DNA from: Toxorhynchites rutilus septentrionalis
Taxonomy: Eukaryota; Arthropoda; Insecta; Diptera; Culicidae
DNA length: 64,000 bases
Assembly: GCF_029784135.1 (NCBI RefSeq)
Contig: NC_073746.1
Location: 260,625,598-260,689,597 of the forward strand
Direction of reading: 5' to 3'
Shown here: positions 33,701-43,476 of the stretch, piece by piece
How positions within the stretch are numbered: the first letter of the stretch is position 1
Layout: every line of letters starts with the position of its first letter
Made by a program: the position numbers and the translations under genes
The notes under the pieces: model-generated
Told to the model about the DNA's origin: nothing
Seen by the model: only the letters and a program-made list of their open reading frames with translations
Database searches by the model: none

Positions 33701-36136
33701 CAAGACCTCTATGATAGAGACATTATGAAGCGACCTTTAGAATGAGCAACCAATTTTGCAACAAAACGGTGCATATTTCACCCAAATCGGACAATCCGAG
33801 GCATATTAAAAATAGTTTTAATTTCACCCAAAAATAATGGATTACTTTTTTCTCAACCTAATAAAACAGTTCGGCTGAAAAGTTTATAAGGTAACACATG
33901 AAAACATTTTTTTTTGCTAAATTCTATTTTATTATTCAACATCATTGCCTTCGAGGGCGATACAGTGACTATAGCGATCTTGCAACAGCGAGCATTCTCC
34001 TCAGGTCTGCCAACAGAAAATAGTCGATAGGGCCAGATTTTGAGAATAAGGTGGATGCGGAAGCAATTAGAAGCCCAATTCATGCAATTTTGCCATTTTG
34101 TTCATTGATTTGTGATTTTTTAATTTTTTTCTCAATAACTAATGTTGCTTCATTCTCAATGCTGTAACTCACGAGCCAATCGACCGATTGCTGTCAAATT
34201 TTGACACGTATGCATTGAAAGATGGTGCTTTGTGATAGTAAAGTAGATTTTTGCAAGAGGCGCCATCTAGAAGTCAACCTTATGAGCTTTTCAGCCGAAC
34301 CCAAACATCAAGATTCTTTTTGTATTTCAACTTTTTTCAAGTGTGTACGAACGAGTTTTGTTTTGTTCTGGACAATAGAAGCGAAGCTTGACGGTTGCAC
34401 ATGATGATTTCCATTATTTTATCGACATCCTGGAACAAATCGTGGTGCAACCACGACATCAAAACTACCGGAATGGAATCCACGAAATATAAATTGTTGT
34501 ATTACAAATACAATACTGTCTGATAGTTGTGTCATGTGATTCGATCCCCCTAACGTTATTTGATGTTTCCCGATAGAACTTAGATACAGATTGTTATTAA
34601 CGTTAACTGGAGAACTCGGACTGGACTCAGACGTTTTGCTACACTTAATATTTGTATAGCACGAAATAGTACTAACCCGTTTCGGGCATTTTGTAGATCG
34701 TATTACAGTTTCGCCATGTAGTCGTAGAAGTTCATCATAATTTAACCTATTTCTCGCAGTGCCCTAAATGCTCTCGGAAAGCGGATATTGAACGTGTTGC
34801 TACATAGTGATTTTATTTATCGGTTTACTCAGCTCTACTACAATGAAATGAAAGCAATCGCTGTCTGTCATCAGTTCACAGATAAGGTAACAGTTCAAAT
34901 TCATTTATGAAACAATACCTACCGTTGTGACTCAAGTTCCGAATACTTCATTTTACAAATCAAACTTAACTGAACAAATATGTTTTTTCGATACCTATAA
35001 ATGGTATTTCACGGACGGGTTAATTTTAGAGAATATCGGGGTATTCATAATTCATTTATTTATGAATGAGGGGCTCAATATTAAAAGGGTGTAAGTGACA
35101 TTATAGATTTTAATAGTAAACTCAAATTGGAACGTTTTTGCAATTGGGTTATAAGCTAAAAAAAAGTTGATGAAGAGAAATGGATCAAATCACTTACACC
35201 ACTTTCCTTCTGAGCCCCTCAAATTTAGTTTTTAAAATGAAGTGTTCAGAAGTTTAGTCTGTTCGAAATATTAGTCAAAACGAAACTCTCGGTTACTCCT
35301 CTAGATTATTGCCGAAAAACGCACTGAAATAGGAACTTTGCTGCATAATAATGGAAATGTGATTGAATCGGACGCAAACTATAAGCGACCGCAAATTTTC
35401 ATCGATCAACTGATGAAAATGCCATTGAAAGCGGATGGAGTGTACAGTTTCAGTAATCGGGAGATTTCTGATCATATTTACACTATGATAGTGGCTGTAT
35501 GTGATTATTTTCCGTAATTTTAGAACAAATATCATTTCGTGCCTCTTTTAGGGAAATGAGACATCCGCTACCCAACTCTCTCATACGTGTCTTCTGCTGG
35601 CGATGTATCCAGATATCCAGGAACGAGCCTACCGCGAGGTTCGGAACATTATCACCTCACCAGTGATGGAAATCAACATCGATGATTTGAAACAACTAGT
35701 TTACATTGAGGCTGTGATCAAGGAGGCGATGAGACTGATACCTGTGGCACCGATCATAGCCAGGGAGAATCTACGCGACATAGAGTTGGATGGCCACCAT
35801 ATTCCGAAAGGGACCCTGTTAATGATGAATTTCTACTCACTTCATCGGCGTAAAGAGCTCTGGGGTCCATTTGCGGACCACTTCGATCCGGAACATTTCC
35901 TCGAAGATGCGGCAATGCAGACAAGACATCCTTATGCCTATTTACCATTTAGTGGAGGCCCGCGCGGTTGCATCGGCTATAGATATGCAATGATGAGCTT
36001 AAAACTGGCACTGGCATTGATATTGAAAAACTTTCGGCTCACAACGGAAATAAAGTACGATCAAATTCAATATCAGTATCAGATATCGTTGAACCTAGCT
36101 TTACCTCATACGGTTAGTTTGAAGAGAAGATTGTAA
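24707..36136 (+). CDS. Cytochrome P450, CYP4 clan (CYP325-like), complete
   Basis: Heme monooxygenase anchored in the ER membrane. Exons: 24707-25058, 25119-25374, 34760-34886, 35305-35496 and 35552-36136; all phases agree and give 503 codons plus stop. The start at 24707 is chosen because MIAFLWVLLSLVIAVLVHWH is a typical membrane anchor; the upstream in-frame ATG at 24461 would put an unlikely leader before it. Motifs: Pro-rich hinge (IPRLEPCYPIVGNLPL), C-helix WKKHRK, I-helix GNETSA split by intron 4, EAMR (ExxR), FDPEHF, and heme loop FSGGPRGCIG with the Cys ligand. Exon 3 (ALNALGKRILNVLL...HQFTDK) was found by phase and fit. Intron 2 (9,385 bp) is filled with transposons. Substrate unknown; CYP325/CYP4 members act on lipids, hormones or xenobiotics. 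Confidence 0.9.
26795..27287 (+). mobile_element. Internally deleted mariner
   Basis: The ends CGAGGTCGGTCCGATAAGTAC.. and ..GTGCTTATCGGACTGCG are inverted and flanked by TA. The 3' part reads SNEEVIAATKAYFADLKQ and GLKKLEHRWVKCIELKGDYV, the C-terminus of a mariner transposase. The catalytic core is deleted. Confidence 0.8.
27480..27773. mobile_element. TTAA-target MITE, copy 2, with empty site known
   Basis: The element is 27484-27769 (CACGTTGAGC ... GGGGCTCAACGTA), flanked by TTGA (one change from TTAA) and TTAA. The collinear host repeat at 15090-15125 shows the uninserted site, TTTTGATATTAAACCACTC. The central palindrome TCGGCTCCTAGGGACCGA resembles that of copy 1. Confidence 0.8.
27905..28535 (+). 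pseudogene. DD37E-type Tc1/mariner transposase remnant
   Basis: Frame-broken C-terminal half: SDLVSCHYGKNIGKVF carries the second catalytic Asp context (normally PDLASCHYGK), followed by VMVEPKDYKPPNIPK and later KVDEAALYKAYWSEMQKKTAG. The P-x-E-x-YW segment that should hold the Glu is not cleanly readable. Several stops and shifts; dead. The same subfamily recurs at 40010-40600 and 47105-47290. Confidence 0.65.
28803..29088 (-). mobile_element. tRNA-headed SINE, full-length copy 2
   Basis: The SINE body is 28816-29075, minus strand, between CCGTCTGTGGGTT (28803-28815) and CCGTCTGTTGGTT (29076-29088). The B box is GGTTCGATTCCCG, with the GAA tail on the left. The A-box region differs from copy 1 (GGGCAAAGC in place of GTGGTTAGC). 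Confidence 0.88.
30475..30790. repeat. Palindromic GAGCC/GAACC repeat (foldback-like)
   Basis: Many alternating copies of GAGCCGTGGCTC, GAACCGCGGTTC and their complements, which can fold back on themselves over about 250 bp. A shorter relative lies near 55180-55270. No coding sequence. Confidence 0.6.
30796..31056. mobile_element. TGAGGGGCTTAGAATG MITE, copy 1
   Basis: The element is 30798-31054. The ends TGAGGGGCTTAGAATGCAAGGGGTGTAAGTGA and (complement) TGAGGGGCTTAGAATGAAAAGGGTGTAAGTGA are inverted, with TA on both sides, so a Tc1/mariner- or pogo-type mobiliser is likely. The related copy at 35067-35221 lies in intron 3 of the same P450. Confidence 0.75.
31135..31385 (+). repeat. Three degenerate direct repeats (~65 bp)
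   Basis: AAACCCCATnAATATGGGTATCnAATGAAnGGACTTGAC.. ..ACAGTTATT recurs at 31139, 31257 and (degenerate) 31333, spaced about 75-118 bp apart. Confidence 0.6.
31681..32246 (+). pseudogene. Unrecognised ORF interrupted by a SINE
   Basis: A frame from 31681 (SVWEEFDALVGNLRSTHPKA) runs into the SINE target site, and the frame after the second target duplication (AEPNYLRFGGMKKKP) is the same one, so a coding-like stretch of about 75 codons existed before insertion. No family recognised; it may belong to an older transposable element. Not expected to be functional now. Confidence 0.3.
31830..32133 (-). mobile_element. tRNA-headed SINE, full-length copy 3
   Basis: The SINE body is 31842-32121, minus strand, between perfect 12-bp duplications AGATAAACATTT (31830-31841 and 32122-32133). 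The head has TGGCCGAGTGGTTAGCGTCA and GGGTTCGATTCCCG, and the tail is (GAA)6. Identical duplications and the long tail suggest the youngest of the full-length copies. Confidence 0.92.
33000..33860 (+). mobile_element. Mariner, degraded
   Basis: The element is 33002-33858. The ends GGTTGGGGAAAAAGTTATCCATTATT and (complement) GGTTGAGAAAAAAGTAATCCATTATT are flanked by TA. The plus strand gives the transposase start (MEVNKEKIRYILHF) and, after a gap of AT-rich filler, MHPLYSPDPAPSDFHLFLAL and DKKMG.REDCKKLEF. The YSPDLAPSD-type motif is the mariner signature with the third catalytic Asp. Stops are present throughout. Confidence 0.85.
33869..34300. mobile_element. Short mariner-like element, GTTCGGCTGAAAAG ends
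   Basis: GTTCGGCTGAAAAGTTTATAAGGT and the complement of the right end (GTTCGGCTGAAAAGCTCATAAGGT) form a 24-bp inverted repeat with two mismatches. The 432-bp interior has no intact ORF. The target duplication is unclear. Confidence 0.7.
35067..35221. mobile_element. TGAGGGGCT MITE, copy 2 (short)
   Basis: TGAGGGGCTCAATATTAAAAGGGTGTAAGTGA at the left and CACTTACACC ACTTTCCTTCTGAGCCCCTCA at the right, 155 bp, an internally deleted relative of 30798-31054, inside P450 intron 3. Confidence 0.7.
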
Positions 36137-36210
36137 ATGTACAGTTTTGAAACTTTCGTTCCTCAAAAATCACGTTATCACGTGTCACGTTATTGAATGT
36201 CTCTCAACTA

Positions 36211-36216
36211 TTTATT
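36211..36216 (-). terminator. Poly(A) signal of the OBP gene
   Basis: AATAAA on the minus strand, 39 bp beyond the OBP stop codon and inside the 118-bp gap between the two convergent genes. Confidence 0.6.
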
Positions 36217-36254
36217 ACAATAAGTTATAGCAATGGTAGGAACATCAAGTAGAG

Positions 36255-36866
36255 TTATTTTCTTTTGTTGTCTCTGCTCCTGTCATCGACCAGCCGCCTA
36301 ATAGTGACGCATCTGGTAAGGAAATAGGCTCGTTCGCAAGGATTTCCCGCTTGAATAATTAAAATAAAAATGATTATTTCAATCCGTATGAAACGTTCAT
36401 AATCCATACTCATTTCTTGCAAACAATCATCAATAGATTCCCCGTTTTTGACCCAATCAATGCTGAGGGCACGTTCTTTGTTCACCTTGTCATCGTCGGT
36501 CAATATACCATTTTTCAGCAGGAAACATCGTATAAAACACTAGAAAACAGACCGAATCAGTAGAAAAAATCTAATAACAAATACTATGAGTTGGCGGACC
36601 ATAGGAGTTTTATCTGTTTCGTCTGGAAAACTGCCGGTATCATTCAGTTCGTTCAGGTAATCCATAGAGATGATGAAACTCTTATTGCACTCCACGTAAA
36701 TGTCGTCGATACTTAACTCCTTATCGTTTTCCGCTGTAACGGACGAGGGATCTGCCAAAAGCGTGTCGAGTAGTTTGGTATCGTCGTTGGCGGTCACAGT
36801 ACATCCCGTGACATCAAGGACAACGAAAGCGATCAGCAAACACCCGAACAGAACAAGATTTCTCAT
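36255..36866 (-). CDS. Classical odorant-binding protein
   Basis: Secreted carrier of small hydrophobic ligands. Exons (-): 36866-36600, 36539-36410 and 36349-36255; both introns are 60 bp and the joined frame is 163 codons. Signal peptide MRNLVLFGCLLIAFVVLDVTG. Six-cysteine pattern: VEC, then 29 residues, CFIRC (C2-x3-C3), 33 residues, DDC, 8 residues, then C-ERAYFLTR-C (C5-x8-C6), which is the insect OBP signature. The long acidic stretch before the first conserved cysteine is unusual. Intron 1 can use ATG|GTCCGC (used here) or ATA|GTATTT 15 bp later; the second would lengthen the C1-C2 spacing to 34 and leave a 45-bp intron. An upstream in-frame ATG at 36881 is less likely because it delays the signal peptide. 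It converges with the P450, 118 bp apart. Confidence 0.88.
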
Positions 36867-36905
36867 TTTTATCCAGCACATTCACTATTCACTTTCACGT
36901 GGAGT

Positions 36906-36944
36906 AACTGATTCCCGATAAGCTATAAAACTCTCGTTTTATAG
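36906..36944 (-). promoter_or_regulatory. TATA box and initiator of the OBP gene
   Basis: TATAAAA at 36937-36943 (minus strand) and a TCAGT initiator at 36907-36911, about 31 bp apart, the canonical arthropod spacing. The predicted 5' UTR is about 43 nt. Confidence 0.7.
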
Positions 36945-37402
36945 TTCTCTGGCGTCCGCTGGCAGCCATGTGAGCCTAATTTAATTGAAAGCGCTGCATT
37001 TGTCGGAAAATTGATTCAAAGACAGCTTCATAATCTGTGCCTTTATTTCCGTTGGTATCATGTCACAAGCTTATGACAGGTCGTTAAATTGTGTCATCAA
37101 TTCTGGGAATAGAACAGTGAGCGTGTTCATATGCTCTTATGCAGCTATAGTGAGCCATCACTCAAAGAGTTTTCAGCAATTGAAATAATAGCCGTAAATG
37201 CTACCCACGTGGCGCGTTGTATACGAACGGACTTATGCACTTGATTACACCAGGTAAGTGAAGATTGAACCTACAATTTATTTTCAAATTTCATAAAATT
37301 TTAACATCGCATCATCCGAGAAAACTAAGTTATTTTGAGGTGGAAAATACATATCATTTCATGTAAAGGCTTGCAAGGTAGTTAAGATTATTCCATCGTG
37401 TT

Positions 37403-37730
37403 CTACTTCTGTCGGTTTGGAACGACACGATTCGTTACACTGTTCATGATACGGTTCGGCAGGCTTGGCATAGTAGCATTTTCAGCTCCCATGCCGCCAG
37501 GCATTTCCGGTGTAGCTGGCACTTCTGGGGTGGAAGGAAGATCTGGGGTGGCAGGTAGCTCGGGCATAGTACCGTTCATGGCGGGCAGTGCAGGTAACCC
37601 CTGGGGAGCTGCGTGAATTGCTAGAAGTACAAAAAGGTGTGTGTGTTAAACTAAACGTTTGGACGATACCAGTAAATTGTGTTATACCAACGACAGACAG
37701 GAGGATGGCAACGAAGGCGTGTTTGACCAT
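37403..37730 (-). CDS. Small secreted Pro-rich peptide, paralog 1 (unrecognised family)
   Basis: Family not recognised. Exons (-): 37730-37688 and 37620-37403, intron 67 bp, 87 codons including the stop. Exon 1 is the hydrophobic signal (MVKHAFVAILLSVV); exon 2 begins AIHAAPQGLPALPAMNGTMP with a likely cleavage after IHA. The mature part is made of L-P/E-x-P steps (PELPATPDLPSTPEVPATPE), with one NGT and one NAT sequon, and ends in SLPNRIMNSVTNRVVPNRQK. Same gene plan as 46698-47009: an exon 1 of 43 nt, the same intron phase and position, the same IHAAPQ junction and the same PAMNGT and LPNRI blocks. No cysteines. Possible tissues (salivary gland, reproductive tract, gut) are guesses; nothing in the sequence decides. 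Confidence 0.75.
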
Positions 37731-37769
37731 TTTGACTAGGACGGTTTTCTGTACTGTGTGCTAGATATC

Positions 37770-37807
37770 CACTGCTATCGATTCGACGAAGTAGTACAGT
37801 TTTTATA
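37770..37807 (-). promoter_or_regulatory. TATA box of secreted peptide paralog 1
   Basis: TATAAAA on the minus strand at 37801-37807, 71 bp upstream of the ATG, with an AGCAGTG initiator-like site about 30 bp downstream. Confidence 0.55.
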
Positions 37808-38186
37808 CAAATAATTTCACACAGTAAACTCTGTTATCAAACCCATAATTATGTAATTTGGATACTTTCTTTGTTCTAGACAGTCGAGAGATAGAGCATG
37901 ATTGATGGTCGATTGAAACAAACGCCAATCATAATTGTTTGGTTATAAATTACTTTCTTGTAACAATTCGACCATATACTTAACAAAATTAATATTTAGA
38001 TGTAGATTATTACAATATTAAGTAGAGCATGTAAAATGAAAAGGGAACATGAAACTATAAATAAAGCTCCCATGGCCGTTACACAAAGCGTGATGATAAC
38101 TGCGGATAGATTTCATTCTTTGATCGGGAAATTGTTCGTCGATGAAAGTTCTCATATGTGCTTTGTATTTGCGATAATGAATGACA

Positions 38187-38465
38187 AATCTATATATATA
38201 AAAATGGATTTCTGTCTGTCTGTCTGATTCTTATGGACTCGGAAACTACTGAACCAATCGACATGAAAATTGGTATGAAGGGGTTTTTAGGGCCAGGGAA
38301 GGTTTTCGTGATAGTTTGAGACCCCTCCCCCCTCTCTAAGGGGGGCTGCCATACAAATGAAACACACATTTCTACATTATTCGAGAATTAATCAAGCAAA
38401 TGCAACTAAATTAGGCATCTGGAGGTTTTAGGGTGCAATAAATGATTCTATGGTGGTTACCCAGC
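38187..38465 (+). mobile_element. Helitron 5'-terminal segment
   Basis: TCTATATATATAAAAATGGATTTCTGTCTGTCTGATTCTTATGGACTCGGAAACTACTGAACC... begins with TC after an A. It carries the block GACCCCTCCCCCCTCTCTAAGGGGGGCTGCCATACAAATGAAACAC that I know from insect Helitron 5' ends. Family recognition is from memory. The 3' end is not nearby, so this is a fragment. Confidence 0.6.
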
Positions 38466-39423
38466 AAACATTAAATCGCATAACAAGCGTATATATATAA
38501 CATCATATGCCTTAAATTTTGATTGGCATAAATGCGCCTAACTGGCATATACATGCAAAAGTGGAGGCCATATACATACATGGCAAATGTTTACCGAATA
38601 AGTTTGGATGAATATGCAATTTTGACCGGCTATAATAGCGATTATGTTGAAATTGAATTGCGATCTTATATGAATATATTCATGAATTGTCAAAGCTTCC
38701 AATACGACTTTTGCCATACTCATATACGATTTATTACAAACATAATAGAAAAAAAATGGCGCAAAATATTTTCGTTAAATGTTTATTATAACCTCACGAA
38801 TCGCCATTTTTATATATGAGTATTTATGTTTGTGGAAATAATAATTGTTTAATTGACTTGTGTTGGGAGTGGAATTTGGCGAAAACTGCTCCAATGTGTG
38901 TTCGAACTCCGGTCGTCTGGATTATCATTCACCAGCTTTCTCGCGCGGCTATCTGAAATTTAATTCAGCAGCGGTTAAAACTCATACATATGATTCGATA
39001 TGATATAACCTAATACATTCTACGCAGTAGGATCAGCCATTCCTGGTTGCCGATATTATTATTCAACTATGTTCCAAAGAAAAAGATCTTTGATTTCCCT
39101 ATCATAGAAACCAAATATATAATATCATTGAACTGGAATAATAAAAAATAAATAAATATCAATAAAACTATCTCAATTTTAAATTATTTTTATTACAATG
39201 TTCACTGTACAATTTGTTTTCTCAATCTCCAACTCCAAATCCAACTAAATTCTGATTACTATTATAATAAATATAATAAATCAATCTGGCAACCTTGCAG
39301 AGCGATGCGATGCAATGTGCCAAATTCGATGTGGTATATATTTAAGATTGGCGTTCAATGGCGTAATTCACTTCGTTTTGCTGCATGTTTCATTAGAAGG
39401 GATGTTTGCCGTTGTTACTTTCA
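38466..39423. other. Intergenic, no recognised gene
   Basis: AT-rich. 38530-38820 has an open frame rich in Tyr/Ile without any recognisable domain, best explained by base composition. Confidence 0.35.
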
Positions 39424-39556
39424 TCGGAATACATTCAAGGCGTGTTGTTTGGCTTGAAAAATCTCAACTAAGTATTAATAAATCACGCTAGTTAATGCAT
39501 ACTTAATGCAGACGGCAAAAGTTCCACAGGGAACGTTAACGCCATTCAAGAAGAAT
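39424..39556 (+). mobile_element. tRNA-headed SINE, 5'-truncated copy
   Basis: Only the 3' half is present: CATTCAAGGCGTGTTGTTTGGCTTG ... GACGGCAAAAGTTCCACAGGGAACGTTAACGCCATTCAAGAAGAA. It matches the 3' part of 14427-14684. The A and B boxes are missing. Confidence 0.85.
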
Positions 39557-40009
39557 TTTCTAAAAACGCAATTTTTTGGTAGTTTATTCATTACCTTAAA
39601 CTAAATGAAGAAATTCTATTTCCGAATTGACGACACTTGAGTTTTCGTTAGGATAGAGTTGATCAATGAGCGTGAGAGCTACAAAGTATGAAAACAAAAA
39701 AAAAAAGGTTTCGGATTTGTTAAAAAATCTGACAGTGTGCTTTTCATAATGATACGACCACTCTCGATTATTCGTTTTCCACGCGTTTCAAGTTTCAAGT
39801 CTTCCTAAACGAATGATGACAATCGATAAATTGTGATAAAAAGAGATTAAAATCCGGAAATCATGATGGGGGATCAAAAGAGTAACTGAATGCAAGAGAA
39901 ATAGAGTGTAGTCACTGTGTTGTCTTAAATTTCCATAAAAATCCGCTAAATATGTCCAAGAAATAGTTCAGAATGAAACAAAAAACTGTAAAAAAATGGG
40001 CGTCATAAA

Positions 40010-40605
40010 GGGTGTACCGTTCAAAATCCGCATACACTCAAATTGCTCTAACTTTTGATCCTTTGGGTAAAATCAATTGAAATTTTGCGTAGACATAGTT
40101 TAAGTGTAATGTTTACACTCTGTGAGTTGATGTCATCGAGTGCGCAAAAATGTTCAAAATGGATATAAAAGAACATTGCGTGCGCGAACAAGTACGTATA
40201 TGTAAAATACGTATCTGTCGCATCGTGTCAGCGGAAAAAAGTGGGGAATCGCGAATTACACGGTGTCTGGTATCATAAAATGGCTCGAACGAACATCTGA
40301 TCGGAAGCGAAGATCCGGTAAAAAAGCCGTCTCCTTTCGTTATCGCAAGCACCACGAATAGACAGGTGTATTTGGAAGAGTGTCTCCAAAAGCAGCTTCG
40401 CCCTCTCCTGAAGGCTCACGACGGTCTTCTGGCCGGATTTGACATGATGCCACTACACGAAGGACGTGTTAGAGTATAAGGCGAATGATGTCGATTTCGT
40501 GCCGAAAGTTCTGAATCCCCTAAACACTCCGAAACTACGCCCAATAGAAAAATACTGGAACATTATGACATCTGAAACGATCTAAAGTGACGTAGAATGT
40601 AGAAG
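40010..40605 (+). pseudogene. DD37E-type Tc1/mariner transposase remnant, copy 2
   Basis: The N-terminal part reads MFKMDIKEHCVREQVRICKIR. The C-terminal part reads RQVYLEECLQKQLRPLLKA, then in another frame HYTKDVLEYKANDVDFVPK and LRPIEKYWNIM, where PIEKYW holds the catalytic Glu. The second Asp region is damaged (GFDMMPLH). A possible left terminal repeat GGGTGTACCGTTCAAAATCCGC starts at 40009. No intact protein. Confidence 0.65.
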
Positions 40606-40939
40606 AAATGAAGAAAGCTTGGGTTAACCCTTTGCTGTCATTTGTTTACTCTCAGCCACCACAGCAAGGAATCATACTAAATACTTCATTCAACGATGTC
40701 ATTGTCCCAATTTTTTCTAAACGAATTTTAATGTCTAGTGCACTCATTTGTATGATATATATGCTAGAGCCAATATGAAGGAGCGAAACAGAAGATACAT
40801 TTAAATGAAAGCTTAAAGCCAAATACACGCCAAATACACGGCCCAGACAGAGAAACATATATTCTCGTTCATGTTCTTCTTTATCGGCTTAGAAAACACC
40901 TTCCAACTTCATTTTAAGATGAGGTGTAATATTATCACG

Positions 40940-41220
40940 CTTCTTTATAATAGCGCTGGCAGCTATATGGATAGCGTGGTCGTGTAAAGTAACTTCGCAT
41001 TCCAGCCGGTCTTGGTTCGATCGCCATTGACGTCGTATGGACTTTTTTTTTGCACAATCCCAAATGAAAAGAGAAAAGAAAACAGAAAGAGATGTCTGCT
41101 CGCATACATACAAACCATTTTTATGCTTCAAAATAGCTCACTATTTGCGCATTTGACTCTCATGTCCAGGAAATGGCATCTTTTCTGCCAAAGATGACAT
41201 GTTTTCTGCCAACGCTAGTT
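40940..41220 (+). repeat. Possible third tRNA-like SINE type
   Basis: GATAGCGTGGTCGTGTAAAGTAA (A-box-like) is followed 32 bp later by GGTTCGATCGCC (B-box-like) and an AT-rich body. Only one copy was found and there are no clear target duplications, so this is tentative. Confidence 0.35.
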
Positions 41221-41639
41221 TGGGTGTAGCATTAATTGTTTCATTTTACTCCCAGAAAATTTGATGATAATCGAACAAAAACTTGAGTTTTGAGAATGAT
41301 ACACACATCCTTTATTGTCAAAAATTCATCGAATATAACGATGAGTTAGTCGAAAATTTGAGCTGAACTTAAGTTGGACGCTTCAGTTCCGACGGATTGG
41401 CTGGCATTGAAAAGTTTCTAAAACATTGTACGATCAAAAATAGTTAGTGCACCACTTGCACTACCTCGGCACAAATAAGCAAGATCAGAATTCTCACGCC
41501 GAAACATGTTTCAAGATTGAAAAAAAAAATGGAAACGTTCTTTAGCATTGTGCTTCTTCTTGGTTGCTTTTAAATTTTATGCGTTCAAACCAGTTAATAT
41601 AAATTCTATCGAAATTCTCACGGGTGAATTTCTCAGACG

Positions 41640-42165
41640 AGAAAAAGCTCAACTTGGACGGACCGAATGGATATGACGGCTATTTGCGAGATTTGCGCAA
41701 GGAATTTTGGGGTAGTCTGACATGGTGTGGGGAGCATTTTGTGACTTCGGAAAACTAGATCTCAATTTTATTTCACACAAAATGAATAGTTCTGATCACA
41801 TTAAACTTCTGGAAGCCAGTTTGCTACCAATTCACAGAAGATCAATAGCAAAGCTTATTTTCCAGCAAGACAATGCCAGAATTCATGCCAGTACTGGAAC
41901 GATGACGTGGTTTAGGTCTGACAAGATTGATGTTATGCACTGGCCGGCAAGATCTACGGGCCCCTAGAACCCTTTTGAGAACCTCTGAGGAATCATGGCT
42001 CGACGGATATATGCTGTAATCGTAAATTTTCAACGATTGAGGAGCTGAAAATTGCTATTCTTCAGTCGTGGAATGATATTGAACTGGCAACACTGCAAAA
42101 CTTGACACAAAATATACTAAGGTGTATCTTTCAGGTAAGGCGTGATGCACAAAATGCGTAACGCT
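41640..42165 (+). pseudogene. Tc1-like (DD34E) transposase C-terminal half
   Basis: MVWGAFCDFGKLDLNFISHK leads to FQQDNARIHASTGT, the second catalytic Asp context of Tc1 transposases. It is followed by VMHWPARSTGP and, after a stop and frame changes, by sequence matching the NPIENLWG-type Glu region (ENL.GIMARRIYA) and the C-terminal STIEELKIAILQSWNDIEL. The damage falls right at the third catalytic residue (SPDLNP became STGP). Terminal repeats were not found. Confidence 0.75.
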
Positions 42166-43476
42166 AAAAATTCATATTTTGGAGCCCCTTCCTTTGCAAT
42201 TCCTATATCTAATACACAGAAAGTAATGTAATTCGATCCGCTCCCCCCTTCTCGCGTTACGTAATTTGTGCACGACACCGAATCACCCTTACTGACGGTA
42301 TAACAGAATATTTATTGATTTATTCATCATTAACTCAGGAAAAACTGCTGGTGGTCGTATCATTTTGAAAAAGCATTTATACGAAAAAAAACATTTTAAA
42401 CAATTTAAACAAGTTTTATGAAAAAAAAAATAATTCTTGAGTTGAAACGCATCTTTTAATATACTATTGGAGAAAAGCTCAAATTTTATTCGCCTTTCAT
42501 AAATCTTCAGATGATCTTAAAATAATAATTATATTCATTGTGATAGATAATTGATAATGGATATAATGGATATGATTATCAAGATAAACAATTGAATAAT
42601 TGTAAAATAACAAAGCTTTATATAAAAGCGTTAAATCCCACGTTTTGATTGTCTCAATTGGTGCTCTTCAAATTGTATCGAATAAAAAGGGCAACTAGAG
42701 TAATGGCGGAATACAGTTTGACTACATCAATACTACTGCGAAAACAAACATAGCTACCCATCGTGCATATCGTTCTATCCAAGGGAATATGAAAAAACAA
42801 CGAAGCCAACACACGCACAAGCTTGTGAGTTGTTGTTTGTTTTCCTTCTCTCTCTCGTAAGGCTGCTTGCACATACAATGGTTTTGCTCAATACGATGGA
42901 AGCCAGAAGAGAGGGAAAATATTGTGTCGCAAGCTCCACCCTGTGTGTTTATACAGCCAGTTAACACTTTCGCGATTCAGTTGTGTTTCTTGCGAGGCCC
43001 AAATTGACTGTTGGTACGCTAGACGATAATCAAAGAAATAAACGTGGAACAATGATTTTTCACAATACTTTTGAAAAAATAGTACTGAATCAATCCTTCA
43101 TTCCTCAATGATCGATTCAGTACTACTTTTTGCATAAATATGGTGAAAAAGTCCTCAAACTATGCTCTACAGCAGGGTAAAGATTCTTTGTGAAAGTATA
43201 TCAAGATGACAAACCAGCGGAAGAAAATATGTTGGTCTAGCCAGTTGAATTTTTAATTTATTGTGCACATATTTCAATAAAATGCCATATCATTAGAAGA
43301 TTCATGAGGTGATCCGAAATATAAATGAATGGAAAGTATAGTATAGTGTAACAGGTATATTTTAACATTATTCATTCCAATTGAGAGAGTGACACACTTC
43401 AAAAATCTTGAAGAAAAAAAATATTCCTTTTGCGGTTGATCGCTTTTGCGCCACAGAGAACTCTACTTAATATCTA
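42166..43476. other. Intergenic, no recognised gene
   Basis: AT-rich with several microsatellite-like ATGATAATGGATATAATGG runs near 42530-42580. Short open frames on the minus strand at 42654-42967 show no domain. Confidence 0.4.

Larger units (their letters stand above)
25375..34759 (+). other. Intron 2 of the P450 gene, 9.4 kb
   Basis: Donor AAAGT|GTAAGT at 25375 and acceptor TTCTCGCAG| at 34759. Every other intron of this gene is 55-418 bp. The interior is an array of nested mobile elements, listed separately. 25440-26570 and 29100-30470 hold no recognised feature. Confidence 0.85.

Noticed and set aside
42654..42967. Minus-strand cysteine-rich peptide genes
   Set aside because: No signal peptide, no conserved motif, overlapping frames; composition explains them.
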